Shown: piece after piece, positions 33,130-42,227 of the stretch
Layout of the letters: each line of letters begins with the position of its first letter
Numbering within the stretch: position 1 is the stretch's first letter
Origin: JBCDHN01 sp965224535
GTDB lineage: Bacteria > Verrucomicrobiota > Verrucomicrobiia > Verrucomicrobiales > DEV007
Direction: 5' to 3'
DNA length: 64,000 nucleotides
Assembly (NCBI GenBank): GCA_965224535.1
Contig: CBDCZR010000022.1
Coordinates: 558,001 to 622,000 of the forward strand
Made by a program: the position numbers and the translations under genes
Notes under the pieces: model-generated
Told to the model about the DNA's origin: nothing
Seen by the model: the letters and a program-made list of their open reading frames with translations, nothing else
The model's database searches: none

Positions 33130-33291
33130 GGGTATGCGGGTAAATGGGGAGGATAGTTTCCCAAATCTACCCACGCAACGCAAGCCCGGGATTTTTCGCG
33201 GAGATCGGCGAGTTTTTCGCGAAATTCACGTTGCCGGAGCGTCCGGACGAAGCGGCGGCCGAGGGGATTTATGGGATGGAAAGGTGAAACT

Positions 33292-34092
33292 TCACTGGGT
33301 GGCGACTTTCACGAGCAAACCGCGTTCGCGCGCGGTTTTGAGGACGCGGACCATGACCAGGCCGGAAATCGCCAGCCAAACGAGGTTGAGCGCGTAAGCC
33401 CAGATCAATCGGCTGCCGATTCCCGATTTTCCGGCCAAAACGTCGCGCATACCCTCAAAAACGTGGGAAACCGGGATGGCGTGGCAGACGGGTTGGAGCC
33501 AAGCGGGCAACACGTGGACGGGGTAAAAAATCGCGGAAATGGGCTGCACGAAAAACGGCAGAGCCCAGACGAGGCCCTCCGCCGCCTGCCCCCAACGCAA
33601 AATCAGCGAATTGCCCAAAATGCCTAGCGACCAGCCAAAAAGCAGCAGGCTGCCATAAAACGGGAGCAACCACAGGTCGATGGTGAACAGGTTGAAGTTG
33701 AAGGCGAACCAGGCCATGCCCACGAGGAACGGGAGGGTGACGGCAACCCGGATGAGGCCGACGATGCACATGCCGGCAACCATCTCCACCATGCGCAGCG
33801 GGGCGACAAAGACGTTGAGGAGATTGCGCGTCCAGATATCCTCCAAAAATGAGATGGATACGCCCTGGGTGGCGCGAAATTGCACGTCCCACAGCAAAAT
33901 GCCGCCGAGCAGAAACGTCACCGGGGTAACGCTGGATGCGCCGGCGCCGATTTCGACGAGATAACGGGTGACGTAGCCCCAGAGCAGCAGGTGAATGAGC
34001 GGCCAGAAGAACAGCTCAAACAGCCTCAGGCCGTTGCGGGTGTAGAGGTAAAAATAGCGCAGGACGATGCCGTAGATTCCGTGGAACGACAT
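33292..34092 (-). CDS. ABC-2 type transporter permease
   Basis: A 266-residue membrane protein with about six hydrophobic helices, including LRLFELFFWPLIHLLLWGYV, a central cluster around 105-165, and a terminal helix before a basic tail. The LPAWLQPVCHAIPVSHVFEGMR stretch is the characteristic conserved region of ABC-2 permeases (polysaccharide, drug or Nod-factor exporters). No ATPase gene for it is adjacent; the next gene upstream on the same strand is a sugar-binding lipoprotein of an import-type system, which does not normally work with ABC-2 permeases. Substrate unknown. Confidence 0.85.
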   Translation of the reverse strand: MSFHGIYGIVLRYFYLYTRNGLRLFELFFWPLIHLLLWGYVTRYLVEIGAGASSVTPVTFLLGGILLWDVQFRATQGVSISFLEDIWTRNLLNVFVAPLRMVEMVAGMCIVGLIRVAVTLPFLVGMAWFAFNFNLFTIDLWLLPFYGSLLLFGWSLGILGNSLILRWGQAAEGLVWALPFFVQPISAIFYPVHVLPAWLQPVCHAIPVSHVFEGMRDVLAGKSGIGSRLIWAYALNLVWLAISGLVMVRVLKTARERGLLVKVATQ

Positions 34093-34158
34093 TTTGGTGC
34101 AGGGGAGTGGAGCGGGAAGAGGCGCCTCAACATTCTCCGTTCATCAATCGCCAAATCC

Positions 34159-35160
34159 TCACTCTTCGCCGAGTTTTTGCTTCAAATCGGCCCAGAACGC
34201 TTGCACGTTGTCCTTGCGGATTTGGCGGGCCTCCACGTTGATGAAGCCGTCGGCGGGAACGGCGTCGGATTTGCCTTCGTGCAGGGCTTTGAGCACCTCG
34301 ATGGACTTGTAGCCGTAGAGGTAGGGATTTTGTACCACCGTGCCGTGGATGCGCCCGTCCGTGATGGCTTGCAGGGTGCGCGAGTCCTCGTCAAAGGCGA
34401 TGACTTTCACGTTGCCGACCTTGCCGGCGCTTTCCAACGCTTCAAGAATGAGCGGCGGGTTGTAGGCAAAGAGGCCGACCATGGCGCTGATGTCCGGATT
34501 TCGCGCCAAGGTGTCTTCCGCGTTGGTTTTGGCGGCTTCAGCGTCAAATTGATCGGTCAACGTGCCCAAAATCGTGAATTTTTCGCCGGTGATCTCCCCG
34601 CCGAGCGGATCGCGGCGCGAGTTGTCGTGGGAGCGGTCCAAAAGCTCGTCAATCACCCCCTGGCGGCGCAGTTGGGCGTTGTCTTGCTCCATGCGGCCCA
34701 CCAGGATCATGATGGAGCCGCCCTCGGGCAGCGCCTCCTTCACCAACTGGCCGCAGGCGCGTCCGGCGTCGTAGTTGTCCATGCCGATGTAGGCCCGGCG
34801 CTTGGAATCCGGCGCGTCGGAATCGTGGGTCACCAGAATCGTGTTTTCGGCAATTTGGTCGAGCAAATCAGTCTGGTTGGCGGCGTCGATCGGGCTGACG
34901 GCGATGCCCTTGACGCCGCGGGAGATGAGGTCCTCCAGCATGCTTTTTTGCTCCTCGGCGCCGGATGCCGGCATGAGCACGGTAACGTTCACGCCCAGGT
35001 CCGCGCCGGCTTTTTTGGCGCCGGCTTCGGCAATCGTCCAAAACGGGTCCACGCCGTTGGTTACGTAGGCGTAGTCGGCTTCCGGACCGCACCCGGCCAG
35101 CAGAAACAGAGCGGCGGCGGCGATGGAGCAACGTGTCAGGAACTTGCGCGGATTTTTCAT
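34159..35160 (-). CDS. Periplasmic sugar-binding lipoprotein (RbsB-like)
   Basis: A 333-residue periplasmic binding protein of type 1. The start at 35160 gives a lipoprotein signal peptide with lipobox LLAGC; the longer upstream frame is only a shadow of argC. The mature part begins with YAYVTNGVDPFWTIAEAGAKKAG and includes ISRGVKGIAVSPIDA and the hinge-side VGLFAYNPPLILEALE. This is the ribose/galactose/AI-2-binding family. It would deliver a sugar to an ABC importer, but no ATPase or RbsC-type permease is encoded next to it. It is divergent from argC, with a heptamer tandem repeat between the two. Confidence 0.92.
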   Translation of the reverse strand: MKNPRKFLTRCSIAAAALFLLAGCGPEADYAYVTNGVDPFWTIAEAGAKKAGADLGVNVTVLMPASGAEEQKSMLEDLISRGVKGIAVSPIDAANQTDLLDQIAENTILVTHDSDAPDSKRRAYIGMDNYDAGRACGQLVKEALPEGGSIMILVGRMEQDNAQLRRQGVIDELLDRSHDNSRRDPLGGEITGEKFTILGTLTDQFDAEAAKTNAEDTLARNPDISAMVGLFAYNPPLILEALESAGKVGNVKVIAFDEDSRTLQAITDGRIHGTVVQNPYLYGYKSIEVLKALHEGKSDAVPADGFINVEARQIRKDNVQAFWADLKQKLGEE

Positions 35161-35179
35161 GGGCCGCATCCTGGAGGTT

Positions 35180-35203
35180 GAAGTTTCAAGTTTCAAGTTT
35201 TCA
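35180..35203. repeat. Heptamer-period repeat (GTTTCAA type) between the lipoprotein gene and argC
   Basis: Tandem GTTTCAA units lie in the 54-bp divergent gap, 11 bp upstream of the argC GTG. This resembles the arrays before gcvT and before the sulfatase at 51731. Confidence 0.75.
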
Positions 35204-35214
35204 GTGCCGCTGCC

Positions 35215-36252
35215 GTGAAAAGCACAAAAATCGCCGTCGTCGGCGCCAGCGGATACTCCGGAGCGGAGCTGCTGCGCCTCCTCATCATGCACCCGCACGC
35301 GGACCTGGTCTGCGTGACCTCGCGTCAGGAAGCCGGCAGGTCGCTGGGCAAGGTTTTTCCGCGATTTCGGCGGTCGGCGCGCCAGGATTTGGCCTTTGTG
35401 GAGCCGGAAATTCGCGCGATTGCCGATTCCGGCGCCAAAGTCGCGTTTTTGGCGCTGCCGCACGGCGTGGCGGCGGAATTTGCCGCGCCGTTGTTGGATC
35501 GCGGGCTGCGGGTCATCGATTTGAGCGCGGATTTTCGGCTCAACGATCCGGGCGTCTACCGCGAATTTTACGGCTGCGAGCACCCGGCGCCGGAATTGCT
35601 GGAAACCGCGGTTTACGGGCTGCCGGAGGTGTATAGCGATCGAATTCGCGAGGCGGCATTGGTCGCTTCGCCCGGTTGCTACCCCACCAGCATCCTCATC
35701 CCGCTGTTGCCGCTGATTCGCGCTGGGGCGATCGAAAATGACGGAATTGTCGCCGCCAGCATGAGCGGAGTGAGCGGGGCGGGCAAAAGCCTGGCGCTGC
35801 CGTTTCTGTTCGCCGAATGCAACGAAAGCGTGCGGGCCTATGGAGCGCCGAAACACCGGCATTTGAGCGAAATCGAGCAAGAATTGAGCCTTGCGGCGGA
35901 ATCGCGCGTGACCATCACGTTCGTGCCGCACCTCGTTCCCGTGAACGCGGGCATCTGCACATCCATTTCGGCCAAGATCGGCGAAAATGGGGAAAAAATC
36001 GGCAAGATCTACGCCGCAGCTTACGATGGCTGCGAATTTGTGCGATTGTTAGGCCCTGGCGCGTTTGCCGACACCAAAAACGTCGTCGGCACGAATTTCA
36101 TCGACGTTGGCTGGCACGTTGACGACCGCACAGGGCGGGTGTTGCTCTCCAGCGCGGAGGACAACCTCGGCAAAGGGGCAGCCAGCCAAGCCGTGCAAAG
36201 TTTCAACCTCATGTTCGGCTATGAACCGGCTATCGGGCTGATGAATTTTTAG
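35215..36252 (+). CDS. argC: N-acetyl-gamma-glutamyl-phosphate reductase
   Basis: A 345-residue ArgC, which reduces N-acetyl-glutamyl phosphate to the semialdehyde in arginine synthesis. It starts at a GTG (35215) with the NADP-binding signature KIAVVGASGYSGAELLRLL. Catalytic Cys is in ASPGCYPTSILIPL, and HRHLSEIEQEL plus VTFVPHLVPVNAGI supply the expected His region. The C-terminus has VGTNFIDVGWHVDDRTGRV and DNLGKGAASQAVQ, both canonical. No other arg genes are nearby. The stop is followed by 196 bp holding a GC-rich stem-loop (GGTAGC-GCG-GCTACC at about 36279). Confidence 0.96.
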   Translation: MKSTKIAVVGASGYSGAELLRLLIMHPHADLVCVTSRQEAGRSLGKVFPRFRRSARQDLAFVEPEIRAIADSGAKVAFLALPHGVAAEFAAPLLDRGLRVIDLSADFRLNDPGVYREFYGCEHPAPELLETAVYGLPEVYSDRIREAALVASPGCYPTSILIPLLPLIRAGAIENDGIVAASMSGVSGAGKSLALPFLFAECNESVRAYGAPKHRHLSEIEQELSLAAESRVTITFVPHLVPVNAGICTSISAKIGENGEKIGKIYAAAYDGCEFVRLLGPGAFADTKNVVGTNFIDVGWHVDDRTGRVLLSSAEDNLGKGAASQAVQSFNLMFGYEPAIGLMNF

Positions 36253-36448
36253 CTTCTAACCTAACCTGGTAGGGGCGGTAGCGCGGCTACCACCACGCCC
36301 GCGCTCGCCGCCACCCCATTTCGTGAGATGAACCGTAATGTTGCGGAATTGTCGGAGGGGGAGTGTGCGGGAGTGGGTAACGAATTGCAGCGGGCGGTTT
36401 TCGGTGGCGCTTTCCTTGCATGGATGTTAGCTTAACAATCGCAAAAAA

Positions 36449-37111
36449 TTGGCCGCCGCACCTACCAAGCAAATCCTCATCGTTGAAGATCACCCCATCA
36501 CCCAAAAAGGGGTTGCCGCGTTGGTGGATTCAGAGCCTGAACTTCAGGTCTGTGGCAATTTCGCCACTTGCCGAGAGGCGCTTGAAGCGGTGAAAGCCGC
36601 GCCGCCGCACCTCCTCATCACCGACCTGCGATTGCCAGATGGAAATGGGTTCGATTTGATCCGCTCGGTGCGCGAGGTGGCCCCCACACTGCCGGTGCTG
36701 GTGATCTCCATGCACGACGAAATGATCCACGCCGAGAAAGCGTTGCGAGCCGGGGCTCGTGGCTACATCATGAAGGAAGACTCCGATTGCCTGATCCCCG
36801 CGATTTTCCAGATTTTGAGTGGCGACAGCTACGTGAGCGAGCCGGTGATGCGCTATTTTGAGGAATCCGTGCAGGAGGGAAGAGAGGTGAAGCTTAGTTT
36901 TCCCGTTATGCGCCTAACCAAGCGCGAAATGGAGATTTTTGAGCTGCTTGGCCACGGCATGGCGCCCGCTGAAATCGCCGACCGCCTCGACGTGCGCACC
37001 CGCACCATCGACGACCATCGCACGCGGATTCGCCAAAAATTGGGCCTCGCCGACGGCACCGCGCTGCTGAGCTACGCCGTGCGTTGGCACGAGGCGGAAA
37101 AGCTGGAATGA
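36449..37111 (+). CDS. NarL/FixJ family response regulator
   Basis: A 220-residue response regulator. The receiver (residues 8-125) has acidic pocket E13-D14, phosphoacceptor D59 in LLITDLRLPDGNG, the S/T switch in VISMHDE and Lys in GYIMKED. A LuxR-type HTH follows: LTKREMEIFELLGHGMAPAEIADRLDVRTRTIDDHRTRIRQKLG. The start is a TTG at 36449; no better ATG lies at the N-terminus. No sensor kinase is adjacent. The stop overlaps the trmB start (ATGA), so it is the first gene of an RR-trmB-mnmE operon. Confidence 0.93.
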   Translation: MAAAPTKQILIVEDHPITQKGVAALVDSEPELQVCGNFATCREALEAVKAAPPHLLITDLRLPDGNGFDLIRSVREVAPTLPVLVISMHDEMIHAEKALRAGARGYIMKEDSDCLIPAIFQILSGDSYVSEPVMRYFEESVQEGREVKLSFPVMRLTKREMEIFELLGHGMAPAEIADRLDVRTRTIDDHRTRIRQKLGLADGTALLSYAVRWHEAEKLE

Positions 37112-37749
37112 ACGCGAAGGATTGCTACGAAACGCTGGAATTCGTCCCGCGGGAGGCGAATTACTTCGCTGAGGCCCGAATTTCAGACATTTTCGCCGAA
37201 AAAGGGCCGGTGGAGCTGGATTTAGGCTGCGGCGACGGCGGATTTTTGCTGGAAATGGCCGCGCGCTTTCCCGAGCGCCGTTTTTTGGGCGTGGAACGTT
37301 TGTTAGGCCGGGTGCGTAAGGTTTGCCGCAAGGCGGAGCGTCGCGGGTTGGGGAACGTCTGCGTTTTGCGGCTGGATAGCGCGTATGCGGTGCGCTGGTT
37401 GCTGCCGAAATGCGCTTTTGCGCGGATTCACCTGCTGTTTCCGGATCCGTGGCCCAAAAAGAAGCATCACAAGCGCCGCCTAGTCACCGCGGACTTTGCG
37501 GAGGCGATTTGCGACTTGTTAGAGCCCGGCGGCGAGTTTTTGTTCCGGACCGATCACCCGGAATATTTCGAGGAAGCGGCGGCGGCGATTTTGGGCTGCG
37601 AACGCTTTGAAGCGCTGGATTGGCCGGACGACGCTTTTTTCTACGCGATGACCGATTTTGAGCGAATTTGGCGAAGTGAGGGCAAGGAGATCCAAAAATT
37701 GCGGGTTAGAGGTCTAACCGGAACCCCAAAAACCGCCAAATCACCATGA
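37108..37749 (+). CDS. trmB: tRNA (guanine-N7-)-methyltransferase
   Basis: A 213-residue SAM-dependent methyltransferase that makes m7G46 in tRNA. Motif I is LDLGCGDGGFLLEMA; FLGVERLLGRVRKVCRKAERRGLGN and the family hallmark HLLFPDPWPKKKHHKRRLV follow, then FLFRTDHPEY. The ATG at 37108 overlaps the upstream regulator's stop by 4 nt, and the stop overlaps the mnmE start by 4 nt, so all three genes are translationally coupled. An alternative in-frame start at 37084 would lengthen the overlap without adding conserved sequence. Confidence 0.95.
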   Translation: MNAKDCYETLEFVPREANYFAEARISDIFAEKGPVELDLGCGDGGFLLEMAARFPERRFLGVERLLGRVRKVCRKAERRGLGNVCVLRLDSAYAVRWLLPKCAFARIHLLFPDPWPKKKHHKRRLVTADFAEAICDLLEPGGEFLFRTDHPEYFEEAAAAILGCERFEALDWPDDAFFYAMTDFERIWRSEGKEIQKLRVRGLTGTPKTAKSP

Positions 37750-39116
37750 ATCCTCCCAAAGCTGAGTTTGCAGGCGAAACCGTCGCCGCCGTGGCCACGC
37801 CTCCGGGGCAAGGGGCGATTGCGGTGTTGCGGATGAGCGGGGTTGGCGCGTTTGAGGTGGGATCGCGGGTTTTCCGCGGTTCGCCGGCGTTTGGCGAAAT
37901 TCCGCCGCGATTGGCAACGTTTGGCCGGATTATCGACGCGGAAGGGCAAGCGATCGACGAGGTGCTGCTGACCAAATTTCCAGGGCCGGCCAGCTACACG
38001 GGCGAGGATGTGGTGGAGATCAGTTGCCACGGCGGAATGCTGGTGACGCGTGCCATTTTGGACCGGTTGCTGGAGGCGGGCGCGCGTTCGGCGCAACCTG
38101 GCGAATTTACCCAGCGCGCCTTTTTGAACGGCAAAATGGACCTGACGCGGGCCGAGGCGGTGATGGACGTGATTTCCGCGCAAACGGACCTGGCCCTGCG
38201 CGCTGCCAACGAGCAATTGCGCGGCCGATTGGGCGAACTGGCCGAACAATTGCGCCGCGAGTTGATCGGCGTCATTGCCCACGTGGAGGCGTTCATCGAT
38301 TTTCCTGACGAGGACATCGATCCCCAAACCGGGGACCGGCTGCTAAGGCAATTGGGCACCGTCCGAGCCACCGTGCGCCAACTCACCGATACCGCGGAGC
38401 GGGGCCGAATTTTGCGCGAAGGCGTCCGCACCGTCATTGCGGGAGCGCCCAACGTGGGAAAATCCAGCTTGCTCAACGTGTTGCTGGGTTTCGACCGGGC
38501 GATCGTGAGCGAAACGGCTGGAACCACCCGCGACACCATCGAAGAGACGATCGATCTGCACGGCATCCCGTTGCGGCTGGTGGACACCGCCGGAGTCCGG
38601 GACGCGGAGGACGAAATCGAGCGCGAAGGCGTTTTGCGCGCCGAAAACCAGATTTCCAACGCCGATCTGGTGCTGGAGGTTTTCGACGCGAGTCGCGGGA
38701 CCGGCAAAAACGCGGCGAGCCTGAATTTGCCCTCGGAAACGCGGCGCGTGGCCGTGCTCAACAAGGCGGACCTGGGCGTGCACGAAGATTGGGCGGAATC
38801 CGCGGGCGTGGCTATTTCCTGCACGCAGCGCACGGGCATCGATGAACTGACGGAGCGGATTTTGGAGACGTTGCGAGGCTCTGGCGGCGACTGGGGCGGT
38901 CACACCGTGGCTATCAACGCGCGCCATCAAGCTTGCCTCGCGCGCGCGGGCTATTTTCTCGACGTAGCGGCTGAAAAACTCGCTTCGGGCGAATCTCCGG
39001 AATTCACCGCGCTGGAATTGCGCTCGGCGTTGGATGCCATCGCCGAAATGGTGGGCAAAACCGACGTGGAGGAGATCCTCGGTGAGATTTTCAGCACGTT
39101 TTGCATCGGCAAGTAA
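37746..39116 (+). CDS. mnmE: tRNA uridine-5-carboxymethylaminomethyl modification GTPase MnmE
   Basis: A 456-residue MnmE (TrmE), which with MnmG modifies U34 of tRNAs. The N-terminal folate-binding domain opens with ETVAAVATPPGQGAIAVLRMSG. The G domain has G1 GAPNVGKSSL, G2 GTTRDTIEE, G3 DTAG and G4 NKAD. The helical domain ends in the invariant C-terminus FCIGK with catalytic Cys, so the gene is intact. It is the last gene of the RR-trmB-mnmE operon. mnmG is not in the window. Immediately downstream begins accessory DNA. Confidence 0.97.
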   Translation: MNPPKAEFAGETVAAVATPPGQGAIAVLRMSGVGAFEVGSRVFRGSPAFGEIPPRLATFGRIIDAEGQAIDEVLLTKFPGPASYTGEDVVEISCHGGMLVTRAILDRLLEAGARSAQPGEFTQRAFLNGKMDLTRAEAVMDVISAQTDLALRAANEQLRGRLGELAEQLRRELIGVIAHVEAFIDFPDEDIDPQTGDRLLRQLGTVRATVRQLTDTAERGRILREGVRTVIAGAPNVGKSSLLNVLLGFDRAIVSETAGTTRDTIEETIDLHGIPLRLVDTAGVRDAEDEIEREGVLRAENQISNADLVLEVFDASRGTGKNAASLNLPSETRRVAVLNKADLGVHEDWAESAGVAISCTQRTGIDELTERILETLRGSGGDWGGHTVAINARHQACLARAGYFLDVAAEKLASGESPEFTALELRSALDAIAEMVGKTDVEEILGEIFSTFCIGK

Positions 39117-39119
39117 CCC

Positions 39120-39613
39120 GCGACGCAGTTAAAGGACTGTCGCGATTGCGGAATGCACTCGCAGGCCGAGGCGTTGCGGGAACGGTATCAGTGCCGGATG
39201 CGCGATCTTTCCATCTTTTCTTTATGCGCGAGCTGAAGCAACGCTTCACTCAATGGTATAACAAGCGCACCCAACGCAAAGGACCGCTTTGGCAGGATCG
39301 CTTTAAAAGTGTCTACGAAGATGGACGGGAGCGTGAGGATGAGGATGGAAAGGTCGTGAAGCGCGGATTTGCGGCTGAGGCTTCGGATGAAGTTGAGGCG
39401 CGGAAGGGAGCCTTGGCGCGATCGGTTTTGGTGAGGGCGCGGGTGCGCTATTTCAGCGACGGGGTGGCGTTGGGCTCCAAAGCGTTTTTGGAAGAGTTGT
39501 TTCGGGAACGCAAGGAAGGGTTCGGAGTGAAGCGATTAGAAGGAGCCCGCAAGATGAAGGACGTGAACTGGGGAGGGTTGATGAATCTGCGTGATTTGCG
39601 CGGCGAGGTGTGA
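39120..39613 (+). pseudogene. Remnant of a RAYT/IS200-like Y1 transposase
   Basis: The reading frame contains FMRELKQRFTQWYNKRTQRKGPLWQDRFKSV, a signature of REP-associated tyrosine transposases (Y1_Tnp family). The N-terminal HUH and catalytic Tyr region is missing. Just upstream, LRERYQCRMRDLSIF, which belongs before this segment, lies in a different frame, so there is also a frameshift near 39215. The remainder (about 39330-39613) matches the usual C-terminal tail. It directly abuts the mnmE stop. REP-like palindromes at 29.1 and 46.6 kb are plausible former substrates. Confidence 0.75.
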
Positions 39614-39835
39614 GGAGCCCCTGTTGCGCTGCTAGGTTTTTCGGAATGCGGAATGACGATTAGAGCGATCCAATAGGGCAATTTTGCCCGGAGCCGACGG
39701 ATTGGCCCTCCAGGATAACGGAATTTCACGTTAGCGAGGTTTTGGCCGGTTTGGGTGGCGGTTAGACGTTGCGCATCGACCAACGCGACTTAGATTTCAG
39801 GAATGCGCGATGTCTCATGCAAATATAGACCGTCC

Positions 39836-39873
39836 CCATTTTTTTACCCCATTTTTTTACCATTTTTTTACCC
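39836..39873. repeat. T-rich tandem repeat flanked by short inverted repeats
   Basis: Three copies of CATTTTTTTACC lie between ATAGACC (39825-39831) and its reverse complement GGTCTAT (39875-39881). It sits between two decayed genes and may be the end of a lost mobile or REP-type unit. Confidence 0.6.
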
Positions 39874-39899
39874 AGGTCTATCCCTATCAGTTATCAGTA

Positions 39900-40761
39900 G
39901 TTGGCGGGCAGAATTCCGATTCATCGACGATGCTCGGGGGCTACGACATGAACCAATTCGGCAGTGCGAGCCAAGGGAAGCAGCATGAGAAAAAGAGCGT
40001 GGCTGAAGCCTTTACCAGCGGACATGGATCGCCGTTTGTGGCTCAGGTGAGTATGGCCAATTCCGCGAAACTCTATCAATCGATTTTGGAAGGGCTCGAG
40101 TATCGGGGAACGGCCTTTTACCAGTGTTTTACGACGTGTCAGCCCGAGCACGGTGTTCCCGACGACCGGTCCGCTGCTCAAGCCAAACTGATTCGCGATA
40201 GCCGTGGTATGCCCGAGTTTGTCATCAATCCGCGCGGAGGCGAGACGATGCAAGAGTGCTTCCAACTCAAGGGCAATCCCAACCTGAACCGAGACTGGTG
40301 GGAGGCGAGCCGAAGTGATAAATCGAAGTTTAGCTACACGGTTGCTCACTGGGCGACGACCGAGGCGCGTTTCCGCAAACATCTCAAAAAAATCAGCGTG
40401 AGCGAGGCCTCGGAGTTGGTTCATCTTGACGATATGTTAGTGATGCTGAACCAGGAAGACGTTATTTACCGGCGCATGTTTGATCCCGAACACCGCGCGT
40501 TTGTTCCCGATTTTTGGGGTCTATTTTGAGAACGAGGTGGACGGGAAGATCACCCACTTCGCCATCAGCCGCCAAATGGCCCTCTTCGCGGTGGAACGCC
40601 GCAAACCCTGGCGAATGCTCCAAAGCCGAGCCAACGTCGAGAACAAAGACTATCACGCGCAGAAAGCGTTGTTGGCGAAAGTGGATAAGGGCGAGGTGAG
40701 CTTGGAGGATTTGCGTGTGAAAACTCGGGAACTTTACGATGCGGAGTTGGCGGCGGACTAA
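39900..40761 (+). pseudogene. C-terminal fragment of a pyruvate:ferredoxin oxidoreductase-like gene
   Basis: The first 200 codons read as the TPP-domain region of a large 2-oxoacid:ferredoxin oxidoreductase: GSPFVAQVSMANSAKL, FYQCFTTCQPEHGV and FVINPRGGETMQECFQLKGNP. The frame stops at 40529 inside PDFWG, and the continuation (VYFENEVDGKITHFAISRQ ... TRELYDAELAAD) is in another frame from about 40522 to 40761, which implies a 1-bp deletion. The N-terminal two thirds of a normal PFOR (over 1,100 residues) is absent, and sequence before about 39900 is unrelated. This is a 5'-truncated, frameshifted relic. Confidence 0.7.
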
Positions 40762-41111
40762 GTATTTTCGATTTTGTTTTTCGTAATATTGAGTTGATCA
40801 GTTGATCTCGAAAAACACCTGTCCCATAAAAATCGGATAGGCGAAGATTTTAACCATGCAAGGCGAGCCAACAATGCAAGGACAAACCATGCGCTGTATA
40901 CGTGGACATGTCCTACTAAACGGTTTGTGTTTAGATCTTCGGAGTAATCCTGCACGAAGGAAATGATTGTAGGGAGCGCAAAAGAGACCACACCCATTTT
41001 GACTAGTTGATGCTTGGGGAGAAGTTCTTTCCATTCATAAGGTTGGCGTCGTTCAGAAGACTTCTCCCATTTTTCCCACGGCGTCCCCCAGAGTAAAGTA
41101 TTGTAGAAATA
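40758..41111 (-). pseudogene. C-terminal half of a membrane-protein gene split by an IS630 element
   Basis: Removing the IS630 element at 41112-42227 and one TA copy joins the 173-codon frame to the right in frame to FYNTLLWGTPWEKWEKSSERRQ and the hydrophobic segments MGVVSFALPTIISFV and HVYSAWFVLALLARLAWL, ending at the stop at 40758. The reconstructed protein has about four to five membrane segments. I do not recognise the family. AT content is higher than in the housekeeping neighbours. Confidence 0.65.
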
Positions 41112-42227
41112 TTAATCCGAAAATTAAATAGCCGACACTTCACGCGGCACAGAATTTTACTTTTGGGCTGTTGAAATACTGGATTACTCTGCTTGGGGAT
41201 TTCTGAAGCATTCTCAGGAAGCTTATGACATTAGCCTTCAATTCAGCGAGGGTCCTTGGCGCCTTCTTCCCGTGGACGTTCTTCTTGATATCGCGATTCA
41301 GATATTCATCTGGATTGAGTTCAGGGGAGTACGCGGGAATGTAGAAGAGCTCTATCTCGGACTCGTTCGCCTTGGCCCACGCTTTGACTTTTTTGCCATG
41401 ATGCACAGAAAGATTGTCTGCAATAAAGAACACTTTTCGATCGTGGCTCTGAATCAATCTACCCAGAAAGAGGATGTACTTGAGTTGGGTCATTCGAGCT
41501 GTGTAGGTCATGAATCGCATTTCTCCCTTGTTGGTGACAGCCGAAATGTGGTTGAGCTTCAGCTTTTTGCCGCTCTCGCGAACTTCGGGAGTCTTGCCCT
41601 TCTTCGAATAACTTCGTCCAGCGTGAACTTCGTTAGTGGTTTTGCCTTCATCGCCCCAAAATATGGTTGCGCCCTCTTCCTTGGCTCGCTTTTCAATAGC
41701 TGGATACTCCTCCTCACGCCAGCGCCGGACAGACTCGCTATTCTGTTGGTAGGCCTTGCGAATTGGAACTTGAGGAGTCATACCCCAGCGCTTTAAATAG
41801 TTTCCCATTGTAATTAGACTCAAGGTGATCCCAAACTTTTCTTCGATCAAATCTCTAACCGCAGCCCTCGTCCAAAGGACAAATGGCAATTTCAATTGAT
41901 CGGGCATATTATCGGTGATCAGATTAACAATCGTGGCGCACTGCCAAGGCAATAGTAACCGTTTTTCGCCGACCTTACGACCCCGCTTCACTGCTCGAAG
42001 TGCGTCCCACCCTCTCTTTTCATACTTACGACACCACCGGTTTACTTCTTGCCGACTTACTCCAAGCGCACGAGCTGTTTCCCGTTGGGTGTAGCCTTCT
42101 TCAACAACCATACGCACCGCAGTCATTCGGAGGTGCTCTTGCTGGTCAGGCGAAAGCTTTCTGGCGTCTCTCTTCATCCCTAACAATACCACATCATTAG
42201 GTGTCGGCTATTTAATTTTCGGATTAA
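41112..42227 (-). mobile_element. Intact IS630-family insertion sequence
   Basis: The element is 1,116 bp with perfect 27-bp terminal inverted repeats (41112-41138 and 42201-42227), starting TTAATCCG and ending CGGATTAA. Each end is flanked by TA (41110-41111 and 42228-42229), the expected IS630/Tc1 target duplication. It carries one full-length transposase gene and looks recently active, since its ends are identical. Confidence 0.92.
41140..42177 (-). CDS. IS630-family transposase
   Basis: A 345-residue transposase. The N-terminal HTH has ARALGVSRQEVNRWCRKYEKRGWDAL. The DDE catalytic triad is visible as FWGDEGK (D), FFIADNLSVHHG (D) and YSPELNPDEYLN (E, in the spacing typical of IS630). I use the ATG at 42177; a GTG 15 bp further upstream is possible. 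The frame is intact and fills the element nearly from end to end. Confidence 0.93.
   Translation of the reverse strand: MKRDARKLSPDQQEHLRMTAVRMVVEEGYTQRETARALGVSRQEVNRWCRKYEKRGWDALRAVKRGRKVGEKRLLLPWQCATIVNLITDNMPDQLKLPFVLWTRAAVRDLIEEKFGITLSLITMGNYLKRWGMTPQVPIRKAYQQNSESVRRWREEEYPAIEKRAKEEGATIFWGDEGKTTNEVHAGRSYSKKGKTPEVRESGKKLKLNHISAVTNKGEMRFMTYTARMTQLKYILFLGRLIQSHDRKVFFIADNLSVHHGKKVKAWAKANESEIELFYIPAYSPELNPDEYLNRDIKKNVHGKKAPRTLAELKANVISFLRMLQKSPSRVIQYFNSPKVKFCAA

Noticed and set aside
35161..35931. Upstream extension of the sugar-binding lipoprotein frame
   Set aside because: It overlaps argC on the other strand, and the lipoprotein signal peptide fixes the start at 35160.
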